A DNA stretch of 64,000 nucleotides from Pyxidicoccus xibeiensis (GCF_024198175.1 NZ_JAJVKV010000005.1:372001-436000), one strand, 5' to 3'; counted from the stretch's first letter, positions 35,074 to 44,700 are shown. Made by a program: numbers and translations. Notes: generated by a model not told the origin, from the sequence alone.

Positions 35074-35466
35074 GCGAAGGCCCCCCTGGACGCCCAGGTG
35101 GCAGGACGCCGGCGCGGCGTCGTCCCCTCGCCAGGGGGCGGCTACCGCGCCGGTGGTGTTTCTGGCGTCCACCCTGCCAAGTGGGGTGTGCCCTGCGGCC
35201 CGGAGGGCAGGCAGGCGCTGTCCGTCCGCACTGGCACTCCCCGTGCCGTGAAGCTTGCGCCGTGCGGAAGGGTTCTGTTAAGGACCCCCGGCCCCTGGGT
35301 ATGGGGTGAGGGAGTATTTCACCCTCGTAGCAACCACTACACACACGCTCGTGCCGGTCGCCGGTGCCTCCGTGGGTGGAGGGCCTCTCCTCGGAGAGGG
35401 ACTCCCCCCGGTCGTCACGACTGGAGCATGACGAGCGTGGCGGACGACAACCGGAGAGAGACTCAC
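35074..35466 (+). promoter_or_regulatory. 393-bp rpsB leader/intergenic region with several hairpins
   Basis: No gene is seen in this stretch. Near secA, GACGCC (35105-35110) pairs with GGCGTC (35116-35121), a weak terminator. TGCCCT (35189-35194) pairs with AGGGCA (35204-35209). About 60 nt before rpsB, GGAG and CCTCTC (35378-35389) pair with GAGAGG and CTCC (35394-35405) around CTCG, with a symmetric 2x2 internal loop. The last hairpin is the best candidate for an S2 autoregulatory element. A weak promoter (TTGCGC 35255, TGTTAA 35275) is possible. Confidence 0.4.
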
Positions 35467-36453
35467 ATGGAAACGCAGGACACGCAGACGCAGGGACAGG
35501 CGATGGCCGCCACGAGCGGCATCACGATGCGGCAGCTGCTGGAGGCCGGTGTTCACTTCGGCCACCAGACCAAGCGCTGGAACCCGAAGATGAAGCCCTA
35601 CATCTTCGGTGCCCGCAACGGCATCTACATCATCGACCTGCAGAAGACGGTCAACATGGCCCGCTCGGCGTTCCGCTTCGTGGCGGACATCACCGCGCGT
35701 GGTGGCTCGGTGCTCTTCGTGGGCACCAAGAAGCAGGCGCAGGACGTCATCCGCGAGGAGGCCGCGCGCGCCGGTCAGTTCTTCGTCACCAGCCGATGGC
35801 TGGGCGGCACGCTGACCAACTTCAAGACCATCAAGCAGGGCATCGACCGGCTGAAGACGCTGGAGAAGATGTCCGAGGACGGGACGTTCGACCGCCTTCC
35901 CAAGAAGGAGGTCGCCCAGCTCGAGCGTGAGCGCGAGAAGCTGGAGAAGAACCTGGGCGGCGTGAAGGAGATGTCGAAGCTGCCCCGCTGCGTCTTCGTC
36001 ATCGACCCGAAGAAGGAGCACATCGCCATCCACGAGGCGAGCCGCCTCGGCATCCCGGTCATCGGCCTGGTCGACACGAACTGCGATCCGGACGGCATCG
36101 ACTTCGTGATTCCGGGCAACGACGACGCCATCCGCTCCATCAAGCTCTTCACCTCGAAGATCGCCGAGGCCTGCCTCGAGGGTGCGGCCCGCTACCGCGC
36201 CTCGGGCGCCGCCGACCGCGACGAGCAGGAGGAGCGCGAGGGCCGTGACGACCGTGGCGACCGCCGCGATGACCGCCGGGGCCCGCGCCGTGGCGACCGC
36301 CGCGACGACCGCCGTGGCGGTGACCGCGGTGGTGACCGTGGCGGCGAGCGCCGCGGTCCTCTCGTGGAGATGAAGGGCGCCCCCGTCGCCGCCGAGCAGC
36401 CGGCCGCCGAGGGTGGTGCCGAGGGTGGCGGCGAGGCCCCCGCGGCCGAGTAG
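35467..36453 (+). CDS. rpsB: 30S ribosomal protein S2 with Arg/Asp/Gly-rich C-terminal tail
   Basis: This 328-residue protein contains a normal S2 core. TMRQLLEAGVHFGHQTKRWNP is the S2 signature, and MKPYIFGARNGIYIIDLQKT, SRWLGGTLTNFKTIKQG and FVIDPKKEHIAIHEASRLGIP follow. After about residue 250 a tail of about 75 residues consists of repeats of Asp, Arg and Gly (DDRGDRRDDRRGPRRG and similar), then an acidic Ala/Glu end. Bacterial S2 is normally near 240-260 residues. ATG 35467 follows GGAGAGAG; an internal ATG at 35503 is also near the conserved start. It is first in the rpsB-tsf unit. Confidence 0.96.
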   Translation: METQDTQTQGQAMAATSGITMRQLLEAGVHFGHQTKRWNPKMKPYIFGARNGIYIIDLQKTVNMARSAFRFVADITARGGSVLFVGTKKQAQDVIREEAARAGQFFVTSRWLGGTLTNFKTIKQGIDRLKTLEKMSEDGTFDRLPKKEVAQLEREREKLEKNLGGVKEMSKLPRCVFVIDPKKEHIAIHEASRLGIPVIGLVDTNCDPDGIDFVIPGNDDAIRSIKLFTSKIAEACLEGAARYRASGAADRDEQEEREGRDDRGDRRDDRRGPRRGDRRDDRRGGDRGGDRGGERRGPLVEMKGAPVAAEQPAAEGGAEGGGEAPAAE

Positions 36454-36479
36454 TCGTCCCTTCCTCACCTGCTTCGAGG

Positions 36480-36516
36480 CGGCCGGGTGGCGTCAGAAAC
36501 GCCTGCTACCCGGCCG
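36480..36516 (+). terminator. Strong hairpin between rpsB and tsf (terminator/attenuator)
   Basis: CGGCCGGGT (36480-36488) pairs perfectly with ACCCGGCCG (36508-36516). Inside it GGCGT (36489-36493) pairs with ACGCC (36499-36503) around CAGAA. TCTGTGTTT follows. It would allow S2 to be made in excess of EF-Ts. Confidence 0.75.
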
Positions 36517-36610
36517 TCTGTGTTTCCCGTGTAGCGACGTACCCCTTTTTCAACCCCAATGCTCCGCCCGGCGCCTGGCGCCCACGTAGCGGCGGAGCCT
36601 GGAGACGACA

Positions 36611-37264
36611 ATGGCCGAGGTCAGCGCCCAGATGGTGAAGGAGCTCCGCGAGCGGACCGGCGCGGGCTTGATGGACTGCAAGAAGGCGCTCGCCGAGAGC
36701 GCCGGTGACTTCGCGAAGGCCGAGGAGTGGCTGCGCAAGAAGGGCATCTCCCGTCAGGCCGGCAAGGAAGGCCGCGTGGCCTCGGAGGGCCTCATCGGCA
36801 CCTACCTCCACGGTGGCCGCATCGGCGTCATCGTCGAGGTCAACTGCGAGACGGACTTCGTCGCCCGCAACCCGGACTTCCAGGACCTGGTGAAGGACGT
36901 GGCCATGCAGGTTGCCGCGGCCAGCCCCAAGTACGTCCGCCGCGAGGAAGTGCCGACGGACAACCTGGACAAGGAGAAGGAAATCCAGCGCGAGCTGCTC
37001 AAGCAGCAGGGCAAGCCCGAGGCGATGCTGGACAAGATTCTCGTCGGGAAGATGGAGAAGTACTACGAGGGCGTCTGCCTCGTGGACCAGCTCTGGGTGA
37101 AGGACGACAAGAAGAAGGTCGGTGAGATGATCACCGAGCGCGCCGCGAAGATTGGCGAGAAGGTCACCGTGCGCCGCTTCGTCCGGTACGAGGTCGGCGA
37201 GGGCATCGCCAAGCAGAAGGACGACCTCGCCGCCGAGGTCGCCAAGACGCTGGGCCAGGCGTAG
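36611..37264 (+). CDS. tsf: Elongation factor Ts
   Basis: This 217-residue nucleotide-exchange factor recycles EF-Tu-GDP. The N-terminal UBA-like domain has VKELRERTGAGLMDCKKALAES, the contact signature, and AEEWLRKKGIS follows. GRIGVIVEVNCETDFVARN is the second signature. The protein ends with one dimerisation-type subdomain, fitting the shorter class of EF-Ts rather than the ~283-residue E. coli form. ATG 36611 follows GGAGACG. It is downstream of rpsB behind a strong hairpin. Confidence 0.97.
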   Translation: MAEVSAQMVKELRERTGAGLMDCKKALAESAGDFAKAEEWLRKKGISRQAGKEGRVASEGLIGTYLHGGRIGVIVEVNCETDFVARNPDFQDLVKDVAMQVAAASPKYVRREEVPTDNLDKEKEIQRELLKQQGKPEAMLDKILVGKMEKYYEGVCLVDQLWVKDDKKKVGEMITERAAKIGEKVTVRRFVRYEVGEGIAKQKDDLAAEVAKTLGQA

Positions 37265-37271
37265 TGCCGGC

Positions 37272-37289
37272 GGCCCCTGTTCGGGGGCC
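37272..37289 (+). terminator. Small hairpin after tsf
   Basis: GGCCCC (37272-37277) pairs with GGGGCC (37284-37289) around TGTTCG, 8 bp after the tsf stop, without a T-run. The remaining ~180 bp to pyrH hold no gene that I can see; a pyrH promoter may lie there. Confidence 0.4.
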
Positions 37290-37472
37290 ATGAGGCAGGA
37301 CGACGGCAGGAGTGAGGGCCGCGCGCACGGGTACCCCCAGGGGGAGCCGGGCGACGCGGCCCTCGCCTTTGCGGGCGGACCCCGCCCGTGCGACCGACAG
37401 CGGACGATGCGGGGTGGGGAAGCCGACTCGGCCGTTGATCGAGCGCGGGACGGGGGATACAAGCGGTGGCGC

Positions 37473-38225
37473 ATGTCCTCCGACACCAAGAGCCCCCTCC
37501 GTTACAAGCGCATCCTCCTCAAGCTCTCGGGCGAGGCCCTGATGGGCGAAGGGAAGTACGGCATCCATCCGCCCACGCTCACCGCCATCGCGGAGGAGGT
37601 CATCGAGGTGGTGCAGGCCGGCGTGGAGGTGGCCCTCGTCATCGGCGGCGGCAACATCTTCCGCGGCGTCGCGGGCGCCACCGAGGGCATGGACCGCGCC
37701 AGCGCGGACTACATGGGGATGCTGGCCACCTGCATCAACTCCATGGCCATGCAGGACGCCCTGGAGAAGAAGGGCATGCACACGCGGGTGCTGTCGGCCA
37801 TCAAGATGGAGCAGATTGCCGAGCCCTACATCCGCCGGCGCGCGGTGCGCCACCTGGAGAAGGGCCGCGTCGTCATCTTCGCCGCGGGCACCGGCAACCC
37901 GTACTTCACGACGGACACCGCCGCCTCGCTGCGCGCCATGGAAATCAACGCCAACGTCATCCTCAAGGCGACGAAGGTGGACGGCATCTACAGCGCCGAC
38001 CCGAAGAAGGACCCCACCGCGCGCCGCTACCGCGCGCTGACGTACATGGATGTGCTGCGGCAGAACCTCAATGTGATGGACTCCACGGCCATCTCGCTGT
38101 GCATGGACAACAAGCTTCCCCTCATCGTCTTCGACATGACCGTGCGTGGGAACATCGGCCGCGCGGTGCTGGGCAACGGGGAGATTGGTACGCTGGTGGG
38201 CGGTACCGAGACTGTCTGGGCCTGA
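37473..38225 (+). CDS. pyrH: UMP kinase
   Basis: This 250-residue amino-acid-kinase-fold enzyme phosphorylates UMP to UDP. It shows RILLKLSGEALMGEGKYGI, VALVIGGGNIFRGVAG and FAAGTGNPYFTTDTAASLRA, all typical of bacterial PyrH. KATKVDGIYSADPKKDP and GTLVGG near the end complete it. ATG 37473 begins MSSDTKSPLRYKRI. It lies between tsf and frr in the conserved order and ends 43 bp before frr. Confidence 0.97.
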   Translation: MSSDTKSPLRYKRILLKLSGEALMGEGKYGIHPPTLTAIAEEVIEVVQAGVEVALVIGGGNIFRGVAGATEGMDRASADYMGMLATCINSMAMQDALEKKGMHTRVLSAIKMEQIAEPYIRRRAVRHLEKGRVVIFAAGTGNPYFTTDTAASLRAMEINANVILKATKVDGIYSADPKKDPTARRYRALTYMDVLRQNLNVMDSTAISLCMDNKLPLIVFDMTVRGNIGRAVLGNGEIGTLVGGTETVWA

Positions 38226-38268
38226 GCCCGGACGCACGCCGCCGGCAAGCACTCAAGGAGAGACCGCA

Positions 38269-38826
38269 ATGAGTGGAGACGTCGTCGCCGAACTGAAGGG
38301 CCGCATCGACAAGACGCTCGAGGACCTGCGCCGCGAGCTGCAGAAGGTGCGCACCGGGCGCGCCAGCACCGCCATCCTGGACGGCATCCGGGTGGACTAC
38401 TACGGCACGCCGACCCCGCTGTCGGGCGTGGCCAGCGTCAACTCCCCCGAGCCCCGGCTCATCACCATCAAGCCGTGGGAGAAGAGCGTCCTGAAGGAAA
38501 TCGAGAAGGCGCTGCGCGAGGCCAACCTCGGCATCAACCCGATGAACGACGGGGAGATGATTCGCCTGCCCTTCCCGCCGCTCACCGAGGAGCGCCGCAA
38601 GGACATCGCCAAGCAGGTGAAGACGAAGGGTGAGGACCACAAGGTCGCCATCCGCAACGTCCGCCGCGATGCCAACGAGGCGCTCAAGGTCCAGCTGAAG
38701 GACAAGAAGATCACCGAGGACGACCACAAGCGCATCACCGAGGTCGTCCAGAAGCAGACCGATGCCGGCATCTCCCAGGTGGACGACATCGTGAAGAAGA
38801 AGGAGAAGGAGGTCATGGAGGTCTGA
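38269..38826 (+). CDS. frr: Ribosome recycling factor
   Basis: This 185-residue protein splits post-termination ribosomes together with EF-G. Its motifs are LRRELQKVRTGRAS, VDYYGTPTPLSGVASVN, LITIKPWEKSVLKEIEKAL, and VAIRNVRRDANE. The length is standard. AAGGAG (38255-38260) precedes ATG 38269. Its stop overlaps the next start in TGATG by one base, linking it to a signalling-like protein. Confidence 0.97.
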   Translation: MSGDVVAELKGRIDKTLEDLRRELQKVRTGRASTAILDGIRVDYYGTPTPLSGVASVNSPEPRLITIKPWEKSVLKEIEKALREANLGINPMNDGEMIRLPFPPLTEERRKDIAKQVKTKGEDHKVAIRNVRRDANEALKVQLKDKKITEDDHKRITEVVQKQTDAGISQVDDIVKKKEKEVMEV

Positions 38827-40007
38827 TGTCCTCCGTGCTCCTGGCCGAGCCCTCCGCCGCGGTGGCCGGCACGCTGCGCCGGTACCTGGAGGGCGCCGGC
38901 CACGAGGTGTCCTGGGTGGGCGGCGCCGATGAGGCGCTGCGCCTCACCCGGGAGCGCCCGCCCGACGTGCTGCTGGCCTCTGGGACGGGCGCGCTGGACG
39001 GCGAGGCGCTGTGCCGCGGCCTGCGTGCGCGTGGCTCCGCCCTCCCGCTCCTGCTGGTGTACCCACCCGACGAGGACCACGCGGATGAGCGCGCCGCCGA
39101 GGCGGGCGCGGACGGCTGCCTCGTAGGGCCCCTCAAGCGCGGCACCGTGCTGACGTGCGTGGCGCTGCTGGTGCAACGCGAGGCGGCCCGGCAACAGGCG
39201 GGCTCGCGGGTGGGCGACACCGGACATCCCCCGGAGGGCATGCCTCGCGCCATGGCGGCGCCCGAGGTCGTCGCCACAAGCCTGGTCGCTCCCGCCGAGG
39301 ACTTCTTCGGCCTCAACCCGACGCCGGCCGCCATGCCCGCGCCTGCCCCCGTCGCGCCGCCTCCCGGGCCCGCTGCCGCGGTCGGCCCGTCGCGCTCCAT
39401 GGGCTTCGCCATCACCCCGGTGCCGGGCACGCTGTCCGTGCTGGAGCCCGAGGGGCGCCGCGTCACGCGCCCGGAGCTGCCGGCCGTGGCCGTGGGGACG
39501 TCGCCGGACTTCGAGTTCCTCAAGCGATTGATGCTGATGGAGGTGAAGCGCAGCCGGCGCTACCGCTACCCCATCGCCGTGCTGCTGGTGGAGCTGGACG
39601 GCTTCGCGGAGCGCAGCGCCTCCCTGTCTCCCGCCGGGCGCACGGCGCTGCTGGCCGAGGCGCTGGGGGTGCTGGTGGCGGGCGTGCGCGACATCGACGT
39701 GGCGGTGCCCTTCGCGGAGAGCCGCTTCGTGGTGTTCCTGCCGCACACGCCGAAGTCCGGCGCGCTGGTGGTGGCCGAGCGCCTGCGGGAGCGGATGAAG
39801 GCCGCGCGGACGCTGCCGGACGTGAGCGTCTCCGTGGGGGTGGCCGTGTCGGAGCCTCCGAGCGGCAAGGCGCCTCCCTCGGCCTCCCAGCCCCAGGTCA
39901 GCTTCGGGGGCCTGCTCAAGGAGGCGGGCGAGGCCCTGCGCCGGGCGCAGGCGGCCGGCGGCAACCGGGTGGAGCCGGCGGCGGGCGGGCGGCCTCAGCC
40001 GGGGTAG
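38826..40007 (+). CDS. Degenerate receiver plus degenerate GGDEF protein
   Basis: This 393-residue protein is translationally coupled to frr (TGATG). The N-terminal receiver-like domain (about 1-118) begins VLLAEPSAAVAGTLRRYLEG, and the phospho-acceptor position reads PPDVLLASGTGALDG, with Ala for Asp. A Pro/Ala-rich linker (about 125-230) follows. The C-terminal domain (about 235-375) has GGDEF-like flanks (VELDGFAERSASLSP, VVAERLRERMKAA, SVSVGVAV), but the active site reads VPFAESRFVVFLP, so GGDEF is replaced by AESRF. Neither phosphorylation nor c-di-GMP synthesis is expected. A role as a binding or scaffold protein linked to translation genes is inference only. It overlaps cyaY tail-to-tail by 13 bp. 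Confidence 0.8.
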   Translation: MSSVLLAEPSAAVAGTLRRYLEGAGHEVSWVGGADEALRLTRERPPDVLLASGTGALDGEALCRGLRARGSALPLLLVYPPDEDHADERAAEAGADGCLVGPLKRGTVLTCVALLVQREAARQQAGSRVGDTGHPPEGMPRAMAAPEVVATSLVAPAEDFFGLNPTPAAMPAPAPVAPPPGPAAAVGPSRSMGFAITPVPGTLSVLEPEGRRVTRPELPAVAVGTSPDFEFLKRLMLMEVKRSRRYRYPIAVLLVELDGFAERSASLSPAGRTALLAEALGVLVAGVRDIDVAVPFAESRFVVFLPHTPKSGALVVAERLRERMKAARTLPDVSVSVGVAVSEPPSGKAPPSASQPQVSFGGLLKEAGEALRRAQAAGGNRVEPAAGGRPQPG

Positions 40008-40327
40008 ACGAAGTCCACGCCGCTGATGTCGTGCACCACGTCGGCGACGAAGGCGAGCAGCTCCAGGCCCCGGCCCTTGTCGTCCTTCCAGGCGCTGGTG
40101 GCCAGGTCGTACGTGAAGTGGATGCCCTGGCCCCGCCCGGCCACCCAGATCTGCCGCACGGCGCGCTGGGTGTTGACGATGCACTTCTCCCGCGAGCGGG
40201 CGGTGAGCGTCACCATGTCGCCCGTGCTCTCGGCTTCCAGGAGGTCCGGGTCGATGGCATCCGCCGCCGCGAGGATGCGCTTGAAGGCGGCGGAGGCGAG
40301 CTGGTTGTAGCGGGCTTCGTCCATCAT
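39995..40327 (-). CDS. cyaY: Frataxin/CyaY iron-binding protein
   Basis: This 110-residue protein matches bacterial frataxin. It has an acidic N-terminal helix (MMDEARYNQLASAAFKRILAAADAID), ESTGDMVTLTARSREKCIVNTQRAVRQIWVAG in the sheet, and HFTYDLATSAWKDDKGRGLELLAF towards the end. Frataxins modulate Fe-S cluster assembly or supply iron. Two adjacent ATGs (40327 and 40324) could start it. It begins 13 bp after the sixA stop, so they are probably co-transcribed. Its 3' end overlaps the degenerate receiver gene by 13 bp. Confidence 0.85.
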   Translation of the reverse strand: MMDEARYNQLASAAFKRILAAADAIDPDLLEAESTGDMVTLTARSREKCIVNTQRAVRQIWVAGRGQGIHFTYDLATSAWKDDKGRGLELLAFVADVVHDISGVDFVYPG

Positions 40328-40340
40328 GGCCGCACGGGCC

Positions 40341-40835
40341 TCACTGGATGACGTCGAGCACCTGCTGACCGGGGGCCGCGTAGAACACGAACTTGAGCTG
40401 CGGCGTCTCCCCTTCCGAGCGCTCCAGGGCGATGACGGTGCCCGGGTTGACCGGCTTGGGGAAGGACTGCATGCCCAGCAGGTGCGCCGCCAGCGCGCCC
40501 ATGGACGGCTGATGCCCCACGAGCACCAGATTCTCATCCGAGTGCTCGGTGAGGACCGGCTCCACCGCGCCCACCGGCATGTCCGGCAGCAGGCAGCGGT
40601 GCGCCTTCAGCAGCCCCTCGTGCCTGGTCGCGAACGACAGCAACTGCGCCGTCTGGACCGTTCGCACCAACGGGCTGGTGAGGATGAGCCCCACCGGCCC
40701 CATGCGCTCGGCCAACGACGAGAAGTGTTGGAAGGTACTGGCGCGGGACTTCGCGGTGAGCGCGCGCGCCTCGTCGCCGAGACCCTCGGGGACCTCCGCG
40801 TCCGCATCGCCGTGCCTAACCAGGAAAATCCTCAA
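40341..40835 (-). CDS. sixA: SixA-type phosphohistidine phosphatase
   Basis: This 164-residue histidine-phosphatase-superfamily protein has the catalytic RHG motif at the start (IFLVRHGDADAE, His 8). LILTSPLVRTVQTAQLL and NLVLVGHQPSMGALAAHLLG follow, the latter with the second His. It is minimal in size, as SixA is. SixA dephosphorylates phosphohistidine in phosphorelay HPt domains or the nitrogen PTS. No kinase is adjacent; the next gene downstream is cyaY. About 180 bp of divergent spacer separate it from a lipoprotein gene. Confidence 0.85.
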   Translation of the reverse strand: MRIFLVRHGDADAEVPEGLGDEARALTAKSRASTFQHFSSLAERMGPVGLILTSPLVRTVQTAQLLSFATRHEGLLKAHRCLLPDMPVGAVEPVLTEHSDENLVLVGHQPSMGALAAHLLGMQSFPKPVNPGTVIALERSEGETPQLKFVFYAAPGQQVLDVIQ

Positions 40836-41018
40836 AGTCCCTCCACCGCTTTCGACAGGACCGCGGTTCGTACACGAGCGCGGCCCGGTTGGTCAAAGGT
40901 AATGCGGCGATTGTTCAGTGGCCGGAACAAGCCTCTCGTGACAGACAGATGGGCTTCATCTCCAGCCTTGCAAGGGGCGGGAGCACTCGGCGGCCCCGGC
41001 CCGTCTGGAGGAGAACGC

Positions 41019-41687
41019 ATGCGCATGGTGCTGTGGGGACTGTTGGTATCGCTGGCCTTCTCGGCTTGTAAGAAGGAGGAGGCGGCCTCGGGCCCGGTCG
41101 CTGGGGAGGCAGGCGAGGCGGCCACCGGCGGCCCGGCGACGGGGGAGGTGGCGGAAGGCCCCTACACGGTGACGAAGCCCAAGCTGGACGCCTACGTGGG
41201 CTACCAGCGGCACATGCTGGACGTCTACGGCTCGCTGCTCAAGGGCCTGCAGGGCGTGGGCGCGCTGGTGGACGCGGGCACGCCGGAGGCGCTGGCGGCG
41301 GCGCGCGACGGCCTCAAGGTGGTGGAGGCCAAGGCCAGGGCGGAGGCGGAGGCGCGCGCCCGGGCGGGCCTCACCGAGGCGGACGTCAACGGCATCGCCG
41401 AGGTGGTGACGGCGGTCATCAGCCAGCGGCAGCTCGGACGCACGCTCCAGTACGAGGAGGAGCTGAAGAAGCTGGAGGCGCTCCAGGCGAAGCTCCCTCC
41501 AGAGCAGCAGGAGGGCATGACGGCCCAGGTGGCCTCCATGCGCAGGCAGGTGGAGGCCTTCGAGAAGCTGGCCGACGCCCGCCGCGAGTACGGCGACGCC
41601 AACGTGGACGTGGTCCTCACCCGCGAGGACGACCTGATGAAGAACTACCAGGAGATGCTCCGGGTCTTCACCGGCACGCGCCGCTGA
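41019..41687 (+). CDS. Coiled-coil lipoprotein of unknown function
   Basis: This 222-residue protein has a lipoprotein signal (MRMVLWGLLVSLAFSAC, lipobox FSAC) and then an Ala/Gly/Glu-rich linker. The mature part is strongly helical, with long Glu/Lys/Ala/Arg stretches (KAEAEARARAGL, LKKLEALQAKLP) that suggest a coiled coil. I do not recognise a family. ATG 41019 follows a strong GGAGGAG (41007-41013). It converges on the large oxidoreductase gene with a 25-bp gap. Confidence 0.75.
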   Translation: MRMVLWGLLVSLAFSACKKEEAASGPVAGEAGEAATGGPATGEVAEGPYTVTKPKLDAYVGYQRHMLDVYGSLLKGLQGVGALVDAGTPEALAAARDGLKVVEAKARAEAEARARAGLTEADVNGIAEVVTAVISQRQLGRTLQYEEELKKLEALQAKLPPEQQEGMTAQVASMRRQVEAFEKLADARREYGDANVDVVLTREDDLMKNYQEMLRVFTGTRR

Positions 41688-41712
41688 AGACCCGGGAGCG
41701 GGCAGGGCGCCG

Positions 41713-44700
41713 CTAGACGCGCTTGAGGTGCGGCGCCTTCTTGAGCAGCTGCGCCAGGAAGACGTCCGCCACCTTCTCCATGACGGTGTTGCCGCGCAGG
41801 CGCTGGTTGAGGTTGACGAAGTCCACCTGGTCCAGCCGCTGGTCCTGGTTGTAGCAGGAGAACACCCACGTCTCCTTGCCGGTGAGCGGGTCCACGTGCC
41901 GCTGGAGGCACTGGGCGCAGATCTCCTTCATCATGCACTGCATCGGCGAGTTGATGGAGCCGATGGCCTCGTGCCCGGGCTTGAGGTGCGGCTGGAGCAC
42001 GCCGTGCCGCGCCTCGGCCACCGCGCGCATCATCCGGTCCGAGCCGATGGCGATGATGCGGTCCACGTCGGCCAGGGAGATGACGGGCGCCGGGCCCAGC
42101 CGGTTCTCCGCGTAGGCCAGCATGGCCTGCACCACGTTGCCCCGGAACGCCGAGTCCTGCGGACGCCGCGGCTCAATCGTGTCCCCGCTGTCCACCGACC
42201 ACACAATCTGGTCCGTGCCGGCCTCGATTTCGTCCTGCTTGAACGAGTCCGACTTCTGCCGGTAGCCGGCGAAGTAGACGACGCGGCAGCCGGCCGCCTT
42301 GAGCGAGCGGGCGATGGAGAAGAGCACCGCGTTGCCCAGGCCGCCGCCCACCAGGGCCACCGTCTCGTTGTGGCCGATTTCGGTGGGCGCGCCGGTGGGG
42401 CCCATCAGGACGACGGACTCGCCGGGGGTGAGCGCGGCGCACAGGCGCGAGGACGAGCCCATCTCCAGCACGATGGTGCCCATCAGCCCCTTCTCCTTGT
42501 CCACCCACGCGCCGGTGAGGGCCAGGCCCTCCATGGTGAGGCGCATGCCGTCCACCACGGGCGCGTTCCGCTCGAAGTTCTGCAGCCGGTAGAACTGGCC
42601 GGGGGCGAAGTGGCTGGCCGCGAACGGCGCCCGCACCACCACCTCCACAATCGTGGGCGTCAGGCGGTTGACGGCCACCACGGTGGCGTTGAAGGCGTCA
42701 TCCAGCTTCGCGAAGTGCGCGGCCCGCTTCTCCTCGCGCCGGGCCTGGGCCAGCTCGTCACCGAAGTCGAGCGAGGCCACTTCCTTCGCGTACAGGCGCG
42801 CCACCTCGGGGTGGCCGTCCTTCGCGCTGGCCATGGCCTTCACCACGTTGCCCGCGTAGGTGGGGTGGTTGTCGCCGTAGAAGGAGATGAGGTGGCCGTC
42901 CTTCTCGTACGAGGTGAAGAAGCCCACGCGCGCGGCCGGGTCCTCCTTCGCGTCGACGGAGCGCAGCTTGAAGCCTTCCCCGTCCTCCACCAGCTCGTGG
43001 CCCTGGAAGTACTCGCCGCGCGCGTCCAGCTTGAACGTGCCCGGGTACTCCTTCTCGTAGGTGACGTTGGGGGACGTGCCGGCGGCGACGCACACCGTGC
43101 GCGCGGGCAGCTCGAAGAACTGGCCGCTGCCCTTCAGCTTGCCGTCCACCGTCACCATGCGCTCGAAGCGCAGGGCGCGCACCGCGCCGGTCGCATCCGG
43201 CAGGGCCTCCACCGGGCTCATCCGCTCGATGAAGCGGATGCCCTCTTCCAGCGCCTTCGTCACCTCCTCGTGGTTGAGGCGGTAGGCGGGGGACTCGGTG
43301 AGGCCGCGGCGGTAGACGAGGCTCACGCCGCCCCAGCCGCGCACCAGCTTGATGAAGTCCGGGTTGCGGCCTTCCGCGTGGGCCTGCTCGCGCTCGGCGC
43401 GCACAGCGCGGCCGTGCTCGAGGAACGTCTGGTAGGTGGCGCGCTCCTCGGCGTCCAGGCGGGCCAGCACGGCCTCCTCGCCCAGGTCCGCCACCAGCTT
43501 CTCGTGGCGTGACAGCGTCTTCTCCACCTGCACCGGGTAGTACGCCATCAGCTCGGTGGCGGTGTCGATGCCGGTGAGGCCGCCGCCGATGACGATGGCG
43601 GGCAGCTGCACCTGGAGGTTGGCCAGCGAGTCCTTCTTGAAGGCGCCGCTGAGCTGCAGCGCCATCAGGAAGTCGCTCGCCTTGCGGATGCCCCGGATGA
43701 GGTTGTTCTTCATCCCGATGATGGTGGGGCGCCCGGCGCCGGCGGCGATGGCGATGTGGTCGAAGCCCAGCTGCCACGCGTCTTCAATCGTCAGCGTGCC
43801 ACCGAAGCGCACGCCGCCGTAGATGCGGAAGCCCTCGCGGCGCGCCAGCGTGAGGTGGATGAGGGTGAGGAAGTTCTTGTCCCAGCGCACGGTGATGCCG
43901 TACTCGGACACGCCGCCGAAGCCCTCCAGCACGCGCTCGTCCAGCTCGTTGGTGAGCGCGGACCAGTCGCGGATGGGGCGCAGGGCGCGGCCGTTGCGGC
44001 CCACCAGGTCATCCGGGAAGGGCTCTATCTTGAGGCCGTCCACGCCGGTGACGCCGAAGCCCTCGTTGAGCAGGTAGTGCGACAGCGTGTAGCCGGCGGG
44101 GCCCAGGCCCACCACCATGACGTTGCGGCCGATGTACGGCAGCGCGCACGGGCGGCGGATGTTGAGCGGGTTCCACCGGGTGAGCAGGCCGTAGATTTCG
44201 AAGCCCCAGGGCAGCGCCAGCACGTCGGTGAGGGTGGCCGTCTCCGCCAGGGGGATGTTCACCGGCTCCTGCTTCTGGAAGATGCACGCCTTCATGCAGT
44301 CGTTGCAGATGCGGTGGCCGGTGCCCGGGCACATCGGGTTGTCGAGCGTCACCATGGCCAGCGCGGCCACGGAGTTGCCCTCGCGCTTGAGCAGGTGCGC
44401 CTCGGAGATGCGCTCGTCGAGCGGGCACCCGTTGAGGGGGATGCCCAGCGGGTTCTTCTTGAAGCTGTGGCCTTCGGCGACGGGGTCCTTCGCGGGGAAG
44501 CCCTTGGAGCACGAGTCCTTCGAGCGCTCGTGACAGAGGACGCAGTAGTCCACCTCGTTCATCACGTCGCGCGGGGTGCCCCGGCGGTCGGTGAGCTTGA
44601 AGCCGTCGCGGTGGCGCAGGTGGTGCTCGTGCCCCTCGGCGACCTCGGGCAGCTCCGGGTCCGGGCGGTGGAGCTGGACGAGCTGGTCGAACACGAGCGG

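Noticed and set aside
35231..35247. TGGCAC-N5-GTGCC, a possible sigma-54 promoter before rpsB
   Set aside because: The -12 part fits poorly (GTGCC for TTGCW) and a ribosomal protein gene is not a plausible sigma-54 target.
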